64,000 nt of DNA from Candidatus Gastranaerophilales bacterium (lineage in GTDB: Bacteria > Cyanobacteriota > Vampirovibrionia > Gastranaerophilales > Gastranaerophilaceae), in assembly GCA_910587055.1 (NCBI GenBank), contig CAJUKY010000001.1:124001-188000 (forward strand), given 5' to 3'. The translations under genes were made by a program, and so were the position numbers. Positions within the stretch are counted from its first letter, which is position 1. Every line of letters starts with the position of its first letter. Below, in pieces: positions 18,078-26,805 of the stretch. Under the pieces are notes generated by a model. That model made no database searches. It was not told the DNA's origin and saw nothing but the letters and a program-made list of their open reading frames with translations.

Positions 18078-18491
18078 TTATTTATCCCCCGTGTCAGTTT
18101 CAAAATTTTTAATAATACTTTCAAGGCCTTTTTCATCAATAGAATTTATATATTTAAGAAGCTCGTCTTTATTTTGAAAAACTCTTGTGTTTAAAGCCAT
18201 TTTCTGCGTTTTGGCATTTGCAAAATTTATTGAAAGCTCTTTTTTTATATCGCTTTTTTTGAGCGGCTTTACCTGAAAAACAAGAGAATTATTGTTTTTC
18301 AACACCGTATTTACGGAAACCTGTGCAAAATTGCCAAATTCAGGAATGGTTTTATCGTTTATTTTGGCCTTAACTTTATCCAAATATGCGGAATATTCAT
18401 TATTTTTCATATTATCTTTCCCCGTAAAACTTGTTAGTGCAGGTTTTATGGGTAATTGTAACACATTAGGAGAATAAAAAATACCATTCAT
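18078..18491 (-). CDS. small F-x-G-tagged protein of unknown function
   Basis: 137 residues, no recognised domain. The N-terminus has SFTG (21-24) without a Sec signal. The rest is polar, Lys-rich and probably alpha/beta. It lies 83 bp downstream of the RelA/SpoT-domain gene on the same strand, with no terminator visible between them. It is therefore positioned like an immunity or antitoxin gene for that candidate toxin. That role is inference only; the tag could equally make it another member of the F-x-G set. Confidence 0.65.
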   Translation of the reverse strand: MNGIFYSPNVLQLPIKPALTSFTGKDNMKNNEYSAYLDKVKAKINDKTIPEFGNFAQVSVNTVLKNNNSLVFQVKPLKKSDIKKELSINFANAKTQKMALNTRVFQNKDELLKYINSIDEKGLESIIKNFETDTGDK

Positions 18492-18574
18492 AAATTTTAG
18501 ACTTTCCTTTGTGTCTTTTAAAGGATGAAAATAAATAAAATTTGCGCTTTTTTGCTATTAATATTTAAGAAATA

Positions 18575-21019
18575 TTAAGCCGATTTAATTTTGCAATCAC
18601 CGTTTACAAAATTATAAACCTGTTTTTTTGAAAGAGCTTCAAGACAATTCTTTGAAAGCAGTTCATTTTGATAAGCTGAAAGACTGTCGAGGTTCAAAAC
18701 GGGCTCTGCCGGTGCTTTATCTCCAAGAATATCAAGTATGCCAAGCTCTTTTTTTCTTAAATAATTATACACTTCTTTTAAATAATTATCATATTGTCCG
18801 TAAATATTTTCATCTTCAACAATCTTTGAAACGAGATTTTGATATTCAATTAGCTGATTTGCAACATCAACATTGCCTTCTCTGGTTAATTCAACTATCT
18901 TTTTATCCACGGTGCTTTTGCCCTTTTTGATATCATAAGGAAAATGTTCGTATTCCGCAAATTGTTGAATTTCGGTTCCTCTCAGCTGACCTTCGCCAAA
19001 TGCGCCGTTTTTATACACAAAATTAGTATGACAGGCCGTATAGCCTGATGGTTTAGAAGATTTTTCGCCTATACTTTTAATATATTCATCATCAAAACCA
19101 AGTTCTGCGGCAAGTTCGCTGTCTTTTGACAGTTTTGTTACAACCTTAAGCTGTGCACCATTTTCAGCATCAGAAGACTCAAGCCACGCATCACGTAATT
19201 GCTTTATCTGCCTTTCGGTAAAATATGCATAGCCGTCTTGCGCAGCATAATTATTAATTTCCGTCATTGAAATTTCATTATTTGAAAGTGCTTTAGCAAG
19301 TCTGTCAACAAATTCCTGAGTTTGCGCTTCCGCTAAAATATTATTTGCACGAATTAAAAGAGAAGTCTGCGCTTCGCTTAAAGTACTGTAATCCGTATTT
19401 GTCCAGAGGTTTTTCAGGATTTTTATATCATCTGTTGATAAGCCGCCATCTTTTAAAACTTTTAGCGCCTGATTTTTTGTTAAAGAATTAAAAACAGCCC
19501 TTGTGCCAACCCCGTCTGCAATAAATGCATTTACATCATCAAACGATGCCGCACTTTGCTTTGCAATTTTATCATTTAGTTTATCAAGGGTAGAATTAAA
19601 CCCTTTCGGCCTATCGTAGTATGTAACGTCTGTACCGTTCGTAGCATTTTTAAACTGTCTGACGGCAGAATCTTCAAGATAAGCATTCCTTCGTGAAATA
19701 ACCGCAGCAAGAGCGGATGCTTCATCGCTTCCTGCCTTAATACCGTTTGAAAAATCAATTGATAAGCCTTTTATAAAGTTCTCATCCGCCAAATCTTCCG
19801 CTATCTGCTTGCTTGTAAGATGTGAAATAGTCTCATTATCAAGAGAAGAATAGAACGCTTTAATCTGCGGAGTAGAATTTATGAGGCTTTTAGCTTCATC
19901 ACTTAAATTTGAGAAAGCAAAACTTGTATCAAACGATTTTACAACACCGGAATCCGGTACAGACTCAGTTAAAGAGCCGAATAATCTGTTATTTAATTTT
20001 GAAGCACCTGAAAAAATAAGCCTTGTGGAGCCGCCTATTGCAAGCCCGCCGATGGCACCGCCGACAGCACCGCGCGCCATATCATCGGGTATATCTTCAA
20101 TCCTGCCTTCAGCAAGCGCTCTTGCAAAAGCATCGGTAGCACCTGAAAGGGCGCCATCTATTGTCATATCGACACCGTAGGCTGCAGCTTTAGCTGCAAG
20201 CAAGGTAATACCGCCTTTTGCTCCCTCTTTTGCAACATAACTTGCACCCTGCTTTGCAAGAAGTTTTGTCAAAAAGCTTTTGCCCGCTTGTTTTATACCC
20301 GCCTCACCCGCTTCTTTAGCGGCACTTTTAGCACATGTTTCAACGGCCTCTAAGCCCAGAGCCTTTGCAACTCCGGTTCCCGCAGCACCGCCTATAGCGT
20401 TTGAAAGCGGAGCCATTAGGCCGTTTATGGAACCTGTGATTATATCGTATCCTAAATCCGTTAGTTTATATTCTCTGCCTGAAATTGCACTGTCGCCGGC
20501 TTTTATTGCGGTTTTTACAACAGCGCCCGCGCCTGCCGCAACAAGAAGTGAGGCACCGCCCGTCACAGGTGCTAAGACCGCAGCGCCAACTGCCGCAATG
20601 CCTGAAATAATATCCCCTGCTACATCAACACACATTTTCTGGCCTTCTTTGTAGGCATTCAGACGTTCACTTGCTTCATTTTGTGAAATTTCACCGTTTT
20701 GCGCCTGTTTAATGATGTTTTCGACATTATCAGAGCTGTTTTTTAAATGAAATAAATTTTTAATACCATCCCAGGCTTTCCCTATAAGCCCTTGATGTTC
20801 TTTTGTTTCAAGAAAATCATTATATAAATCTTCAACATTATTAAATTCCGAATTTTGAGTTTCAAAAGTATCCGCACCATCCGTATATTCTAAATAAGAA
20901 GGCTCCATAAATACGGAACAATCTGCAGCAGAAGAAGTATTCTGCACACCTTCATTTTCAAAGGCCGTGCATCTTTCTTTTGTATTAATATTCACGCTAT
21001 ACAGCGGCGATAGGGACAA
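18575..21019 (-). CDS. large protein with C-terminal RelA/SpoT-type (p)ppNpp synthetase domain, candidate toxin
   Basis: 814 residues from a TTG start (AAGAG about 9 nt upstream; a GTG at codon 9 is the alternative). Residues 130-345 are Ala/Gly-rich and hydrophobic, like the membrane-passing or pre-toxin part of polymorphic toxins. Residues 467-700 match the RelA/SpoT synthetase fold: R470-x-K472-x3-S476-x3-K480, D502-x2-G505-x-R507, G659-Y660-x3-H664, E676-x-Q678-x-R680 and A688-E689-x2-H692. There is no HD hydrolase domain. An insertion of about 150 residues separates the D-x-x-G-x-R and G-Y-x3-H motifs. Relatives include small alarmone synthetase toxins and the Tas1 effector, which make (p)ppGpp, (p)ppApp or pyrophosphorylate tRNA. 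The product cannot be predicted. The neighbour at 18078 is a possible immunity gene. Confidence 0.8.
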   Translation of the reverse strand: MSLSPLYSVNINTKERCTAFENEGVQNTSSAADCSVFMEPSYLEYTDGADTFETQNSEFNNVEDLYNDFLETKEHQGLIGKAWDGIKNLFHLKNSSDNVENIIKQAQNGEISQNEASERLNAYKEGQKMCVDVAGDIISGIAAVGAAVLAPVTGGASLLVAAGAGAVVKTAIKAGDSAISGREYKLTDLGYDIITGSINGLMAPLSNAIGGAAGTGVAKALGLEAVETCAKSAAKEAGEAGIKQAGKSFLTKLLAKQGASYVAKEGAKGGITLLAAKAAAYGVDMTIDGALSGATDAFARALAEGRIEDIPDDMARGAVGGAIGGLAIGGSTRLIFSGASKLNNRLFGSLTESVPDSGVVKSFDTSFAFSNLSDEAKSLINSTPQIKAFYSSLDNETISHLTSKQIAEDLADENFIKGLSIDFSNGIKAGSDEASALAAVISRRNAYLEDSAVRQFKNATNGTDVTYYDRPKGFNSTLDKLNDKIAKQSAASFDDVNAFIADGVGTRAVFNSLTKNQALKVLKDGGLSTDDIKILKNLWTNTDYSTLSEAQTSLLIRANNILAEAQTQEFVDRLAKALSNNEISMTEINNYAAQDGYAYFTERQIKQLRDAWLESSDAENGAQLKVVTKLSKDSELAAELGFDDEYIKSIGEKSSKPSGYTACHTNFVYKNGAFGEGQLRGTEIQQFAEYEHFPYDIKKGKSTVDKKIVELTREGNVDVANQLIEYQNLVSKIVEDENIYGQYDNYLKEVYNYLRKKELGILDILGDKAPAEPVLNLDSLSAYQNELLSKNCLEALSKKQVYNFVNGDCKIKSA

Positions 21020-21227
21020 AATTTTTCTCTTTCTTAATAATGTGTTAAGGAAATAAGGATAGTTCTTTTATATATAAAGTATATATTTACAAAAAAATTG
21101 CCCCACCCTGCGCAAGAAATTGCTCCCATCTACAAAATAATTAATTAAATGTTAATTTTTGTAATATTAGCAAAAAATGTGTTTATCATTAAAAATATAC
21201 AGAGATTTCTCAAAGGAGGTAATCAAT

Positions 21228-23855
21228 ATGTTTGATTTTGAAAAACTCACAAAAACAGCTCAAAACGTTATGCTTGAAGCGCAAACGCTTGTTAAAACAA
21301 ATAAAAATACATTTCTTGAACCCCTACATATTTTGCTTGCAATGGCAAACCTTGCAAAAACAGAGGGTGAGAGTTCCATAATTAATGAACTTTTTTTAAA
21401 TTTAAAACTCGGGGGCAATATATTTAAAGATGACCTGCAAAATCTTATAAACGAACTGCCGAAGGTATCAAACGACACACCGCAGGTTTATTTTTCCTCA
21501 GACAGCTTAAAAATTATGGAAGATGCCAAAAAAATTGCAGATACAATGAAAGATAAATTCATAAGCCCTGAGCATATTTTGCTTGCCATAGTAAAAGATG
21601 CCGCGCTAAATTACAATAATCCTAATCAAGGGAAATTAAACAAACTTTTTATGAAATTTTCGCTAAATGAAGTTTCGATTTTAAATGCAATTAAAAAAAT
21701 AAGGGGAAATAAACAGGTGGATTCTGCCACTGCAGATGAAGAATTCAAGATGATGGAAAAATTCTCCATTGATTTAACACAAAAGGCAAAAGAAGGCAAG
21801 CTTGACCCTGTGATAGGCAGGGATGAAGAAGTGCGGCGTATTATACAGGTATTAAACAGGCGTACAAAAAACAATCCTGTTTTAATAGGAGAAGCGGGGG
21901 TCGGTAAAACTGCAATTGTTGAAGGGCTTGCACAGAGAATTATAAGAGGCGATGTGCCCGAAAGCCTTAAAAACACAAGACTTATATCCCTTGATACGGG
22001 GGCTCTTGTTGCAGGAGCAAAATACAGAGGTGAATTTGAAGAAAGACTTAAAAAAGTTATTGCGGAAGTAACCGATTCAAACGGGGAGATTATTCTTTTT
22101 ATTGATGAACTGCATACTGTTGTAGGGCTTGGCGCAACGGAAGGTTCAACCGATGCCGGCAACCTTTTGAAACCTATTCTTGCAAGAGGCGAAATGAGGA
22201 TGGTAGGCGCCACAACAATTAATGAATACAGAAAACATATTGAAAAAGACCCCGCTCTTGAAAGGCGTTTTCAACCCGTCCTTGTGGATGAACCTTCCGT
22301 GGAAGATACTATTTCCATATTGAGGGGTTTAAAAGAAAAATATGAGGTGCACCACGGAGTTAGGATTAAAGATTCTGCCCTTGTTGCGGCGGCTCAGCTT
22401 TCAAACAGATATATTCAAGACAGATTTCTGCCCGATAAAGCGATAGATTTAATGGATGAAGCCGCATCACGCGTAAGGATTGAGATTGATTCAATGCCTG
22501 AAGAGCTTGATACTCTTGAAAGACAAAAACTGCAATTGCAGATAGAACTTGAATCTTTAAAAAATGATAACGATGAAGATAAAGTAAATAAGGTAAAAAC
22601 CGCACTGGATGAGGTTTCAAACAGGGCAGATGAATTGAAAAGCAAATGGGAAGCACAAAAAAGCTCTATCAAAGGGGAAGCGCAGATAAAATCCGAAATT
22701 GAAAAAACAAAACTTGAAATTGAAATAGCCGAAAGAGAAGCCAATCTTGAACTTGCGGCAAAATTAAAATACGGAAAACTGCCTGAACTCAATAAGCAGC
22801 TTGAAGACTGTAAAAATACGGAGCAGCAGGATAAAACTCTCTTAAAAGAAGAAATAACGGATGAAGATATCGCGGAAGTTGTTTCAAAATGGACGGGAGT
22901 TCCCGTTTCAAAGCTTGTGGAATCAGAGTCCGAAAAATTAATTGAGATGGAAGATATCCTTCATAAAAGAGTAATCGGTCAAAATGAAGCTGTAGGCGTT
23001 GTTTCAGACAGTATCCGCCGTGCAAGAAGCGGTCTTAAAGACCCAAAAAGACCAATCGGCGTGTTTTTATTCCTCGGACCTACGGGGGTAGGTAAAACAG
23101 AACTTGCCAAAACTCTTTCAGAATTTATGTTTCAGGATGAAGACGCGCTTATACGTATTGATATGAGCGAATATATGGAAAAACATTCCGTTGCAAGACT
23201 TATAGGTGCACCTCCGGGGTATGTCGGGTATGATGAAGGGGGTCAGCTGACGGAAAAAGTAAGGCGGAAACCCTACAGTGTTGTGCTTTTTGATGAAATT
23301 GAAAAAGCACATCCCGATGTATTCAATATTATGCTGCAAATTTTTGATGACGGCAGATTGACTGATTCAAAAGGCAGGACTGTTGACTTTAAAAACACAA
23401 TTATTATTTTAACCTCAAATGTGGGCTCCGATATCATTCTAGACAATGCGATAAAAGGCATGCTGTCTGAATCCGACAGAGAAAAAACCAAGGAAGAGGT
23501 AACCGAAAAACTGCGCGGGTACTTCAAGCCTGAATTTTTAAACAGGATTGATGAAACGGTATTTTTTGAAGCGCTCCGTCTTGAAGATTTAAATAAAATT
23601 GTGGATATTCAGGTTCAATATTTGAAAAAGCTTTTAGCGGAACGCAAGATTGAATTTGAAATAACGGATGATGCCAAAGAAAAGCTTGCACTTGAAGGAT
23701 ATAACCCGATTTACGGCGCAAGACCGCTGAAGCGCGCCATACGTTCGCAAGTGGAAAATCCGCTGTCAAAAGAATTATTGACAGGGCATTTCACGGACGG
23801 GGATAAAATTATTATCGATGTTGAAGATGATAAAATAGTGTTTAAGAAAGGATAA
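21228..23855 (+). CDS. clpB: ATP-dependent disaggregase ClpB
   Basis: 875 residues from the ATG at 21228, chosen because AAGGAGGT lies 7 nt upstream and homology begins at MFDFEKLT; the frame is open further upstream (from 21177) but non-homologous. ClpB resolves protein aggregates with DnaK. It has an N-terminal Clp_N repeat domain (1-150), first AAA+ module with GEAGVGKT, a long middle coiled coil (about 400-520), second AAA+ module with GPTGVGKT and FDEIEKAHPD, and a C-terminal D2-small domain ending GARPLKRAI. The middle coiled coil separates ClpB from ClpA and ClpC. Upstream, TTAATTTTTGTAATATT (about 21154-21170) resembles the TTTGTAACAAA-type element seen elsewhere. Confidence 0.96.
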   Translation: MFDFEKLTKTAQNVMLEAQTLVKTNKNTFLEPLHILLAMANLAKTEGESSIINELFLNLKLGGNIFKDDLQNLINELPKVSNDTPQVYFSSDSLKIMEDAKKIADTMKDKFISPEHILLAIVKDAALNYNNPNQGKLNKLFMKFSLNEVSILNAIKKIRGNKQVDSATADEEFKMMEKFSIDLTQKAKEGKLDPVIGRDEEVRRIIQVLNRRTKNNPVLIGEAGVGKTAIVEGLAQRIIRGDVPESLKNTRLISLDTGALVAGAKYRGEFEERLKKVIAEVTDSNGEIILFIDELHTVVGLGATEGSTDAGNLLKPILARGEMRMVGATTINEYRKHIEKDPALERRFQPVLVDEPSVEDTISILRGLKEKYEVHHGVRIKDSALVAAAQLSNRYIQDRFLPDKAIDLMDEAASRVRIEIDSMPEELDTLERQKLQLQIELESLKNDNDEDKVNKVKTALDEVSNRADELKSKWEAQKSSIKGEAQIKSEIEKTKLEIEIAEREANLELAAKLKYGKLPELNKQLEDCKNTEQQDKTLLKEEITDEDIAEVVSKWTGVPVSKLVESESEKLIEMEDILHKRVIGQNEAVGVVSDSIRRARSGLKDPKRPIGVFLFLGPTGVGKTELAKTLSEFMFQDEDALIRIDMSEYMEKHSVARLIGAPPGYVGYDEGGQLTEKVRRKPYSVVLFDEIEKAHPDVFNIMLQIFDDGRLTDSKGRTVDFKNTIIILTSNVGSDIILDNAIKGMLSESDREKTKEEVTEKLRGYFKPEFLNRIDETVFFEALRLEDLNKIVDIQVQYLKKLLAERKIEFEITDDAKEKLALEGYNPIYGARPLKRAIRSQVENPLSKELLTGHFTDGDKIIIDVEDDKIVFKKG

Positions 23856-23869
23856 ATAGTAAGAGCATA

Positions 23870-24085
23870 GGGCTCAAATTCAACAGATGGTGCATATAAA
23901 AACACAGCATTAAGCATAAGCGAATAATGATTTCTTATCGAACATATAAAGTGAGAGTGTTTGAGTCCGCATTTCCATTAGCTTAAATGCGGGCGAGTTC
24001 TCGAACAATAAAAGGTGAGATTAGAAATTATATGAGTGTTGCCAAACTGCTGTGTTTTATATATACACCATCTCCCGTTAAGCCC
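23870..24085. ncRNA. rod-like structured RNA candidate (6S-like architecture)
   Basis: The whole gap between clpB and the convergent gene at 24094 folds as one long hairpin. The outer pair is GGGCT/AGCCC (23870-23874, 24081-24085). The main stem of about 23 bp is 23886-23909 with 24048-24072, with one mismatch and one bulge. Then come CATATAA/TTATATG, an asymmetric internal bubble, GTTTGAG/CTCGAAC, and an apical stem CCGCATTT/AAATGCGG with a 10-nt loop. Closing stem, central bubble and apical stem at about 190-215 nt is the plan of 6S RNA. No strong promoter or T-run fixes the strand, so it could also be a paired 3'-UTR structure. Confidence 0.45.
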
Positions 24086-24093
24086 GCTTTCGC

Positions 24094-25092
24094 TTACAGC
24101 AGCAATGCCAGAATCATAAGTACAAAGGTGCCAAGCTGCATACCTGTTGCGGCGAATTTCTGAAATTTATTGCCGTCATAGTATTTTGCGGTTTTCTTAG
24201 CATTTGCGGCTGCCTGAAGTCTTTCAATTCTTGAATAGTCATCATCCGTTGCAAAATCTCTCTGGAAAATTCTTCGTTCTAAACGGTTTAAACGCACTGT
24301 CATGGGGTCATAAGAATACGTCTGGCCGAAGAGCGAATTTTCAAGCCCTGCAATTTGCAATGAAGCATCAGAGCCGCCATAGCCGTAATTATAATCATAG
24401 CCGTAATTTTGCCTGCTGCTTTGCGCTCTGTTCTGTGCATCCCGTCTTGCTTTTGCTATAACATCTTCTTCGCCCTGTGCTAAATTTTCAGGCATATCTC
24501 CATAACCGTAGCTGTCTTGATAGTCTTTCGGGTCTACTTTCCTGAAATATTCACCGGTTTGATAATTTGGAAGCGTTGAAGAGGGCTTCATCATTGAGAT
24601 TTTAGCCTTAAGGGCATCCGTTCTCTGTGCTAAATCTCCTTTTTTAGCTGCGCCGAAGGTTTTTTCTTCAAGACGTTCAAGCCTTTTATAAATATTTTCA
24701 TCTTTAAAATTTTTGCCGAACAGCTGCATTTCAAACATATCCACAACAGGGTAATTCACCCCTTCGGCCTCATCTTTATAAAGCTCTGAAACAGGCGCCT
24801 TGGCCTCTGCAAGGGTTTCAAGCCCTAGGGCGGAATTTAATTTATCAATTCTTTCTTGAAGAGATAATTTTGAAGAATTATAACCTGCGCCGAAAACCTC
24901 ATCTTCAATGCGTTTTAGACGGTCTGAATCAGTTTCTTTTGAATAATTTAACCCTAAAACAGAATTTTCGATTTTTGAAATCTGTTCATCCAAAGGAAGA
25001 TTGGCCGAGGGTGCCGCAAAAACAGATGCTGCGCCCAGAAAAACAAGCAAACAAGCTGTTATTATTAAATTTTTGAAGTTTCTTCTTTTCAT
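24094..25092 (-). CDS. exported protein with RLxRLE/FG repeats
   Basis: 332 residues. A signal peptide (about 1-27, ending VFAA) precedes four to five degenerate repeats with a core of the form E-x2-L/V-F/L-G followed about 20 residues later by RL-x-RLE or RI-x-RLE (IEDEVFG, LEEKTFG, LENSLFG, LERRIFQ). A Tyr/Gly-rich linker lies near 225-245, and a hydrophobic C-terminal segment of about 16 residues ends the protein, probably a membrane anchor. I do not recognise a named family. TATAAT at 25100-25105 ends 7 nt before the ATG, with no Shine-Dalgarno sequence, predicting leaderless translation. An envelope role is inferred from the signal and anchor. Confidence 0.75.
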   Translation of the reverse strand: MKRRNFKNLIITACLLVFLGAASVFAAPSANLPLDEQISKIENSVLGLNYSKETDSDRLKRIEDEVFGAGYNSSKLSLQERIDKLNSALGLETLAEAKAPVSELYKDEAEGVNYPVVDMFEMQLFGKNFKDENIYKRLERLEEKTFGAAKKGDLAQRTDALKAKISMMKPSSTLPNYQTGEYFRKVDPKDYQDSYGYGDMPENLAQGEEDVIAKARRDAQNRAQSSRQNYGYDYNYGYGGSDASLQIAGLENSLFGQTYSYDPMTVRLNRLERRIFQRDFATDDDYSRIERLQAAANAKKTAKYYDGNKFQKFAATGMQLGTFVLMILALLL

Positions 25093-25099
25093 AGAAACT

Positions 25100-25105
25100 A
25101 TTATA
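25100..25105 (-). promoter_or_regulatory. -10 TATAAT 7 nt before ATG (leaderless type)
   Basis: On the minus strand TATAAT is followed by 7 nt and then the ATG of the repeat-protein gene. The consensus -10 and the lack of a ribosome binding site make this one of the clearest leaderless candidates in the window. Confidence 0.6.
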
Positions 25106-25208
25106 GCAACAAAACTTTTTTAAATTACCGGAATTAAGTATAATAAATTTTATTGTACTTTAGGAGGATGAAAGCTTTGATTTAAAACTCCCGAAATCAT
25201 TTTGAAAT

Positions 25209-26708
25209 TTACTCTGAGAATTTTTCCACAAGTTTTTCCGTTAAATCGACAAGGGCGCTTTGGTAGCATTCGCATTTTTCTTTTGTTTTTGCTTCAAAAC
25301 GCATTGTAAAAACAGGCTCGGTGTTTGATTGCCTTATAAGGGCAAAACCGTCTTCAAATATTATCCTCATCCCGTCAAGCGTTACTATATCTTTAATTTT
25401 AGAATTAAAAAGTTCATCGTTAACGTAATTTTTTAATTCTTCAAGCACGGTTTTTTTCAATTCATTGGGGCACTTTAAGCGTATCTCTTTTGATATAAAT
25501 ACTTTATTGAAGGGCTCAAGCAGGCTTTCAACTTTAAAATCTTTGTTTTGTCTTTTATGTTTTGAAACAATTTCAATCAAGCGCATGCCTGCATATATTG
25601 CATCATCAAAGCCGTAGTATCTGTCTTTAAAGAAGATGTGGCCGCTCATCTCACCCGCTAAAAGCGCGCCTGTTTCTTTCATTTTAGATTTTATATAACC
25701 ATGCCCCGTTTTATACATAACAGCTTCGCCCCCGCTTTCATTGATTGTATCGTATAAAACCTGTGAACATTTTACTTCAGATACTACCGTTGGTTTTTCA
25801 CCGCGGAGTTTCAGCGCGTCAATTAAATCCAGAGCATAAATTAAAAGCAATTTATCTCCTGTAATCATTTTGCCTTTTGAATCTATAACACCAATTCTGT
25901 CTGAATCGCCGTCAAATGCTATACCAAAATCAGCTTCTTCCTGAAGTACGGCATGCTTTATATCATCAAGGGTGGATTCATCGGAAGGGTTCGGGTGGTG
26001 ATTCGGGAAATGGCCGTCAGGTTCAGAATATAATTCAACAACATCTGCTCCCATTTCTCTGTAAATTTTAGGAGCAACAAGACCTGCTGTCGCATTTGCA
26101 CTATCTACAACTATTTTCAAGTCTGATGCACATTTTGAAAAACCATCCAGAAGTTTTTCCTGATAAACTTCAACAAGGTTAAATTCTTTTACAAAGCCTT
26201 TTTGAAGGTACGGAAGTCTGCTTTCTTTTGAAAGTTCATAAGCTTTTTCGCTTTCTTTTTTAACTTCTTTAATATCATCTTCCGTCAGGCTTGATTTATT
26301 AAAAGTCATTTTTAGGCCGTTATATTCGGCAGGATTATGAGAGGCTGTAATAATAAGCGCACCGTTTATTTTTCTTCCTTCCAAAATTTCATCGGGGATT
26401 TTTGCAAATTCGCTGAAATACCCGAGGGGAGTGGGTGCTAGGCCTATGTCTACAACATTTGCACCGTATGAAGTTAAACCGTTTATTACGGCATCTTTTA
26501 ATTCTTTAGAATGAAGCCTTGCATCCATACAAATACAAAAACACAATTCATCCGCGCGTTTTACCGCTCCTTTTTCTTTAAAACGATTTAAGCAGAAACG
26601 AACATAGCCTATTGCAGCGTTATAAAAAACCTCTGAATTAACTGCTGAGGGGAAAATGCCCCTTATATCATTTTTGCCGAATGCGCTTGTGTTTAATTTT
26701 GTTTCCAT
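25209..26708 (-). CDS. phosphomannomutase/phosphoglucomutase
   Basis: 499 residues. Alpha-D-phosphohexomutase that interconverts hexose-1- and hexose-6-phosphates for nucleotide-sugar and envelope synthesis. The phosphoserine loop TASHNP has S123. The metal loop DGDSDR is at 266-271, the sugar-binding loop GEMSGH at about 354-359, and the C-terminal phosphate-binding loop RQSNTEP near 470. The length and GEMSG form fit the bifunctional PMM/PGM group rather than GlmM. The start has GAGG with a short spacing. It is divergent from the REC-STAS gene, with a TATAAT in the shared region. Substrate preference (Man or Glc) is not decidable. Confidence 0.92.
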   Translation of the reverse strand: METKLNTSAFGKNDIRGIFPSAVNSEVFYNAAIGYVRFCLNRFKEKGAVKRADELCFCICMDARLHSKELKDAVINGLTSYGANVVDIGLAPTPLGYFSEFAKIPDEILEGRKINGALIITASHNPAEYNGLKMTFNKSSLTEDDIKEVKKESEKAYELSKESRLPYLQKGFVKEFNLVEVYQEKLLDGFSKCASDLKIVVDSANATAGLVAPKIYREMGADVVELYSEPDGHFPNHHPNPSDESTLDDIKHAVLQEEADFGIAFDGDSDRIGVIDSKGKMITGDKLLLIYALDLIDALKLRGEKPTVVSEVKCSQVLYDTINESGGEAVMYKTGHGYIKSKMKETGALLAGEMSGHIFFKDRYYGFDDAIYAGMRLIEIVSKHKRQNKDFKVESLLEPFNKVFISKEIRLKCPNELKKTVLEELKNYVNDELFNSKIKDIVTLDGMRIIFEDGFALIRQSNTEPVFTMRFEAKTKEKCECYQSALVDLTEKLVEKFSE

Positions 26709-26792
26709 ACTTCCTCTTCATAAATTAAAATTCTTATCATTCAAATCTATTATATCATCATTTTTTATCGTGTGTTTTTTTGAAAAATATTG

Positions 26793-26798
26793 TATAAT
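26793..26798 (+). promoter_or_regulatory. -10 TATAAT 7 nt before ATG of the REC-STAS gene
   Basis: TTGTATAAT then 7 nt then ATG; no Shine-Dalgarno. This spacing puts the transcription start at or next to the A of the start codon. Confidence 0.6.
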
Positions 26799-26805
26799 AA
26801 GAACT

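Noticed and set aside
22366..23917. Long antisense frames inside clpB
   Set aside because: They mirror the codon pattern of clpB, lack ribosome binding sites and show no recognisable domains.
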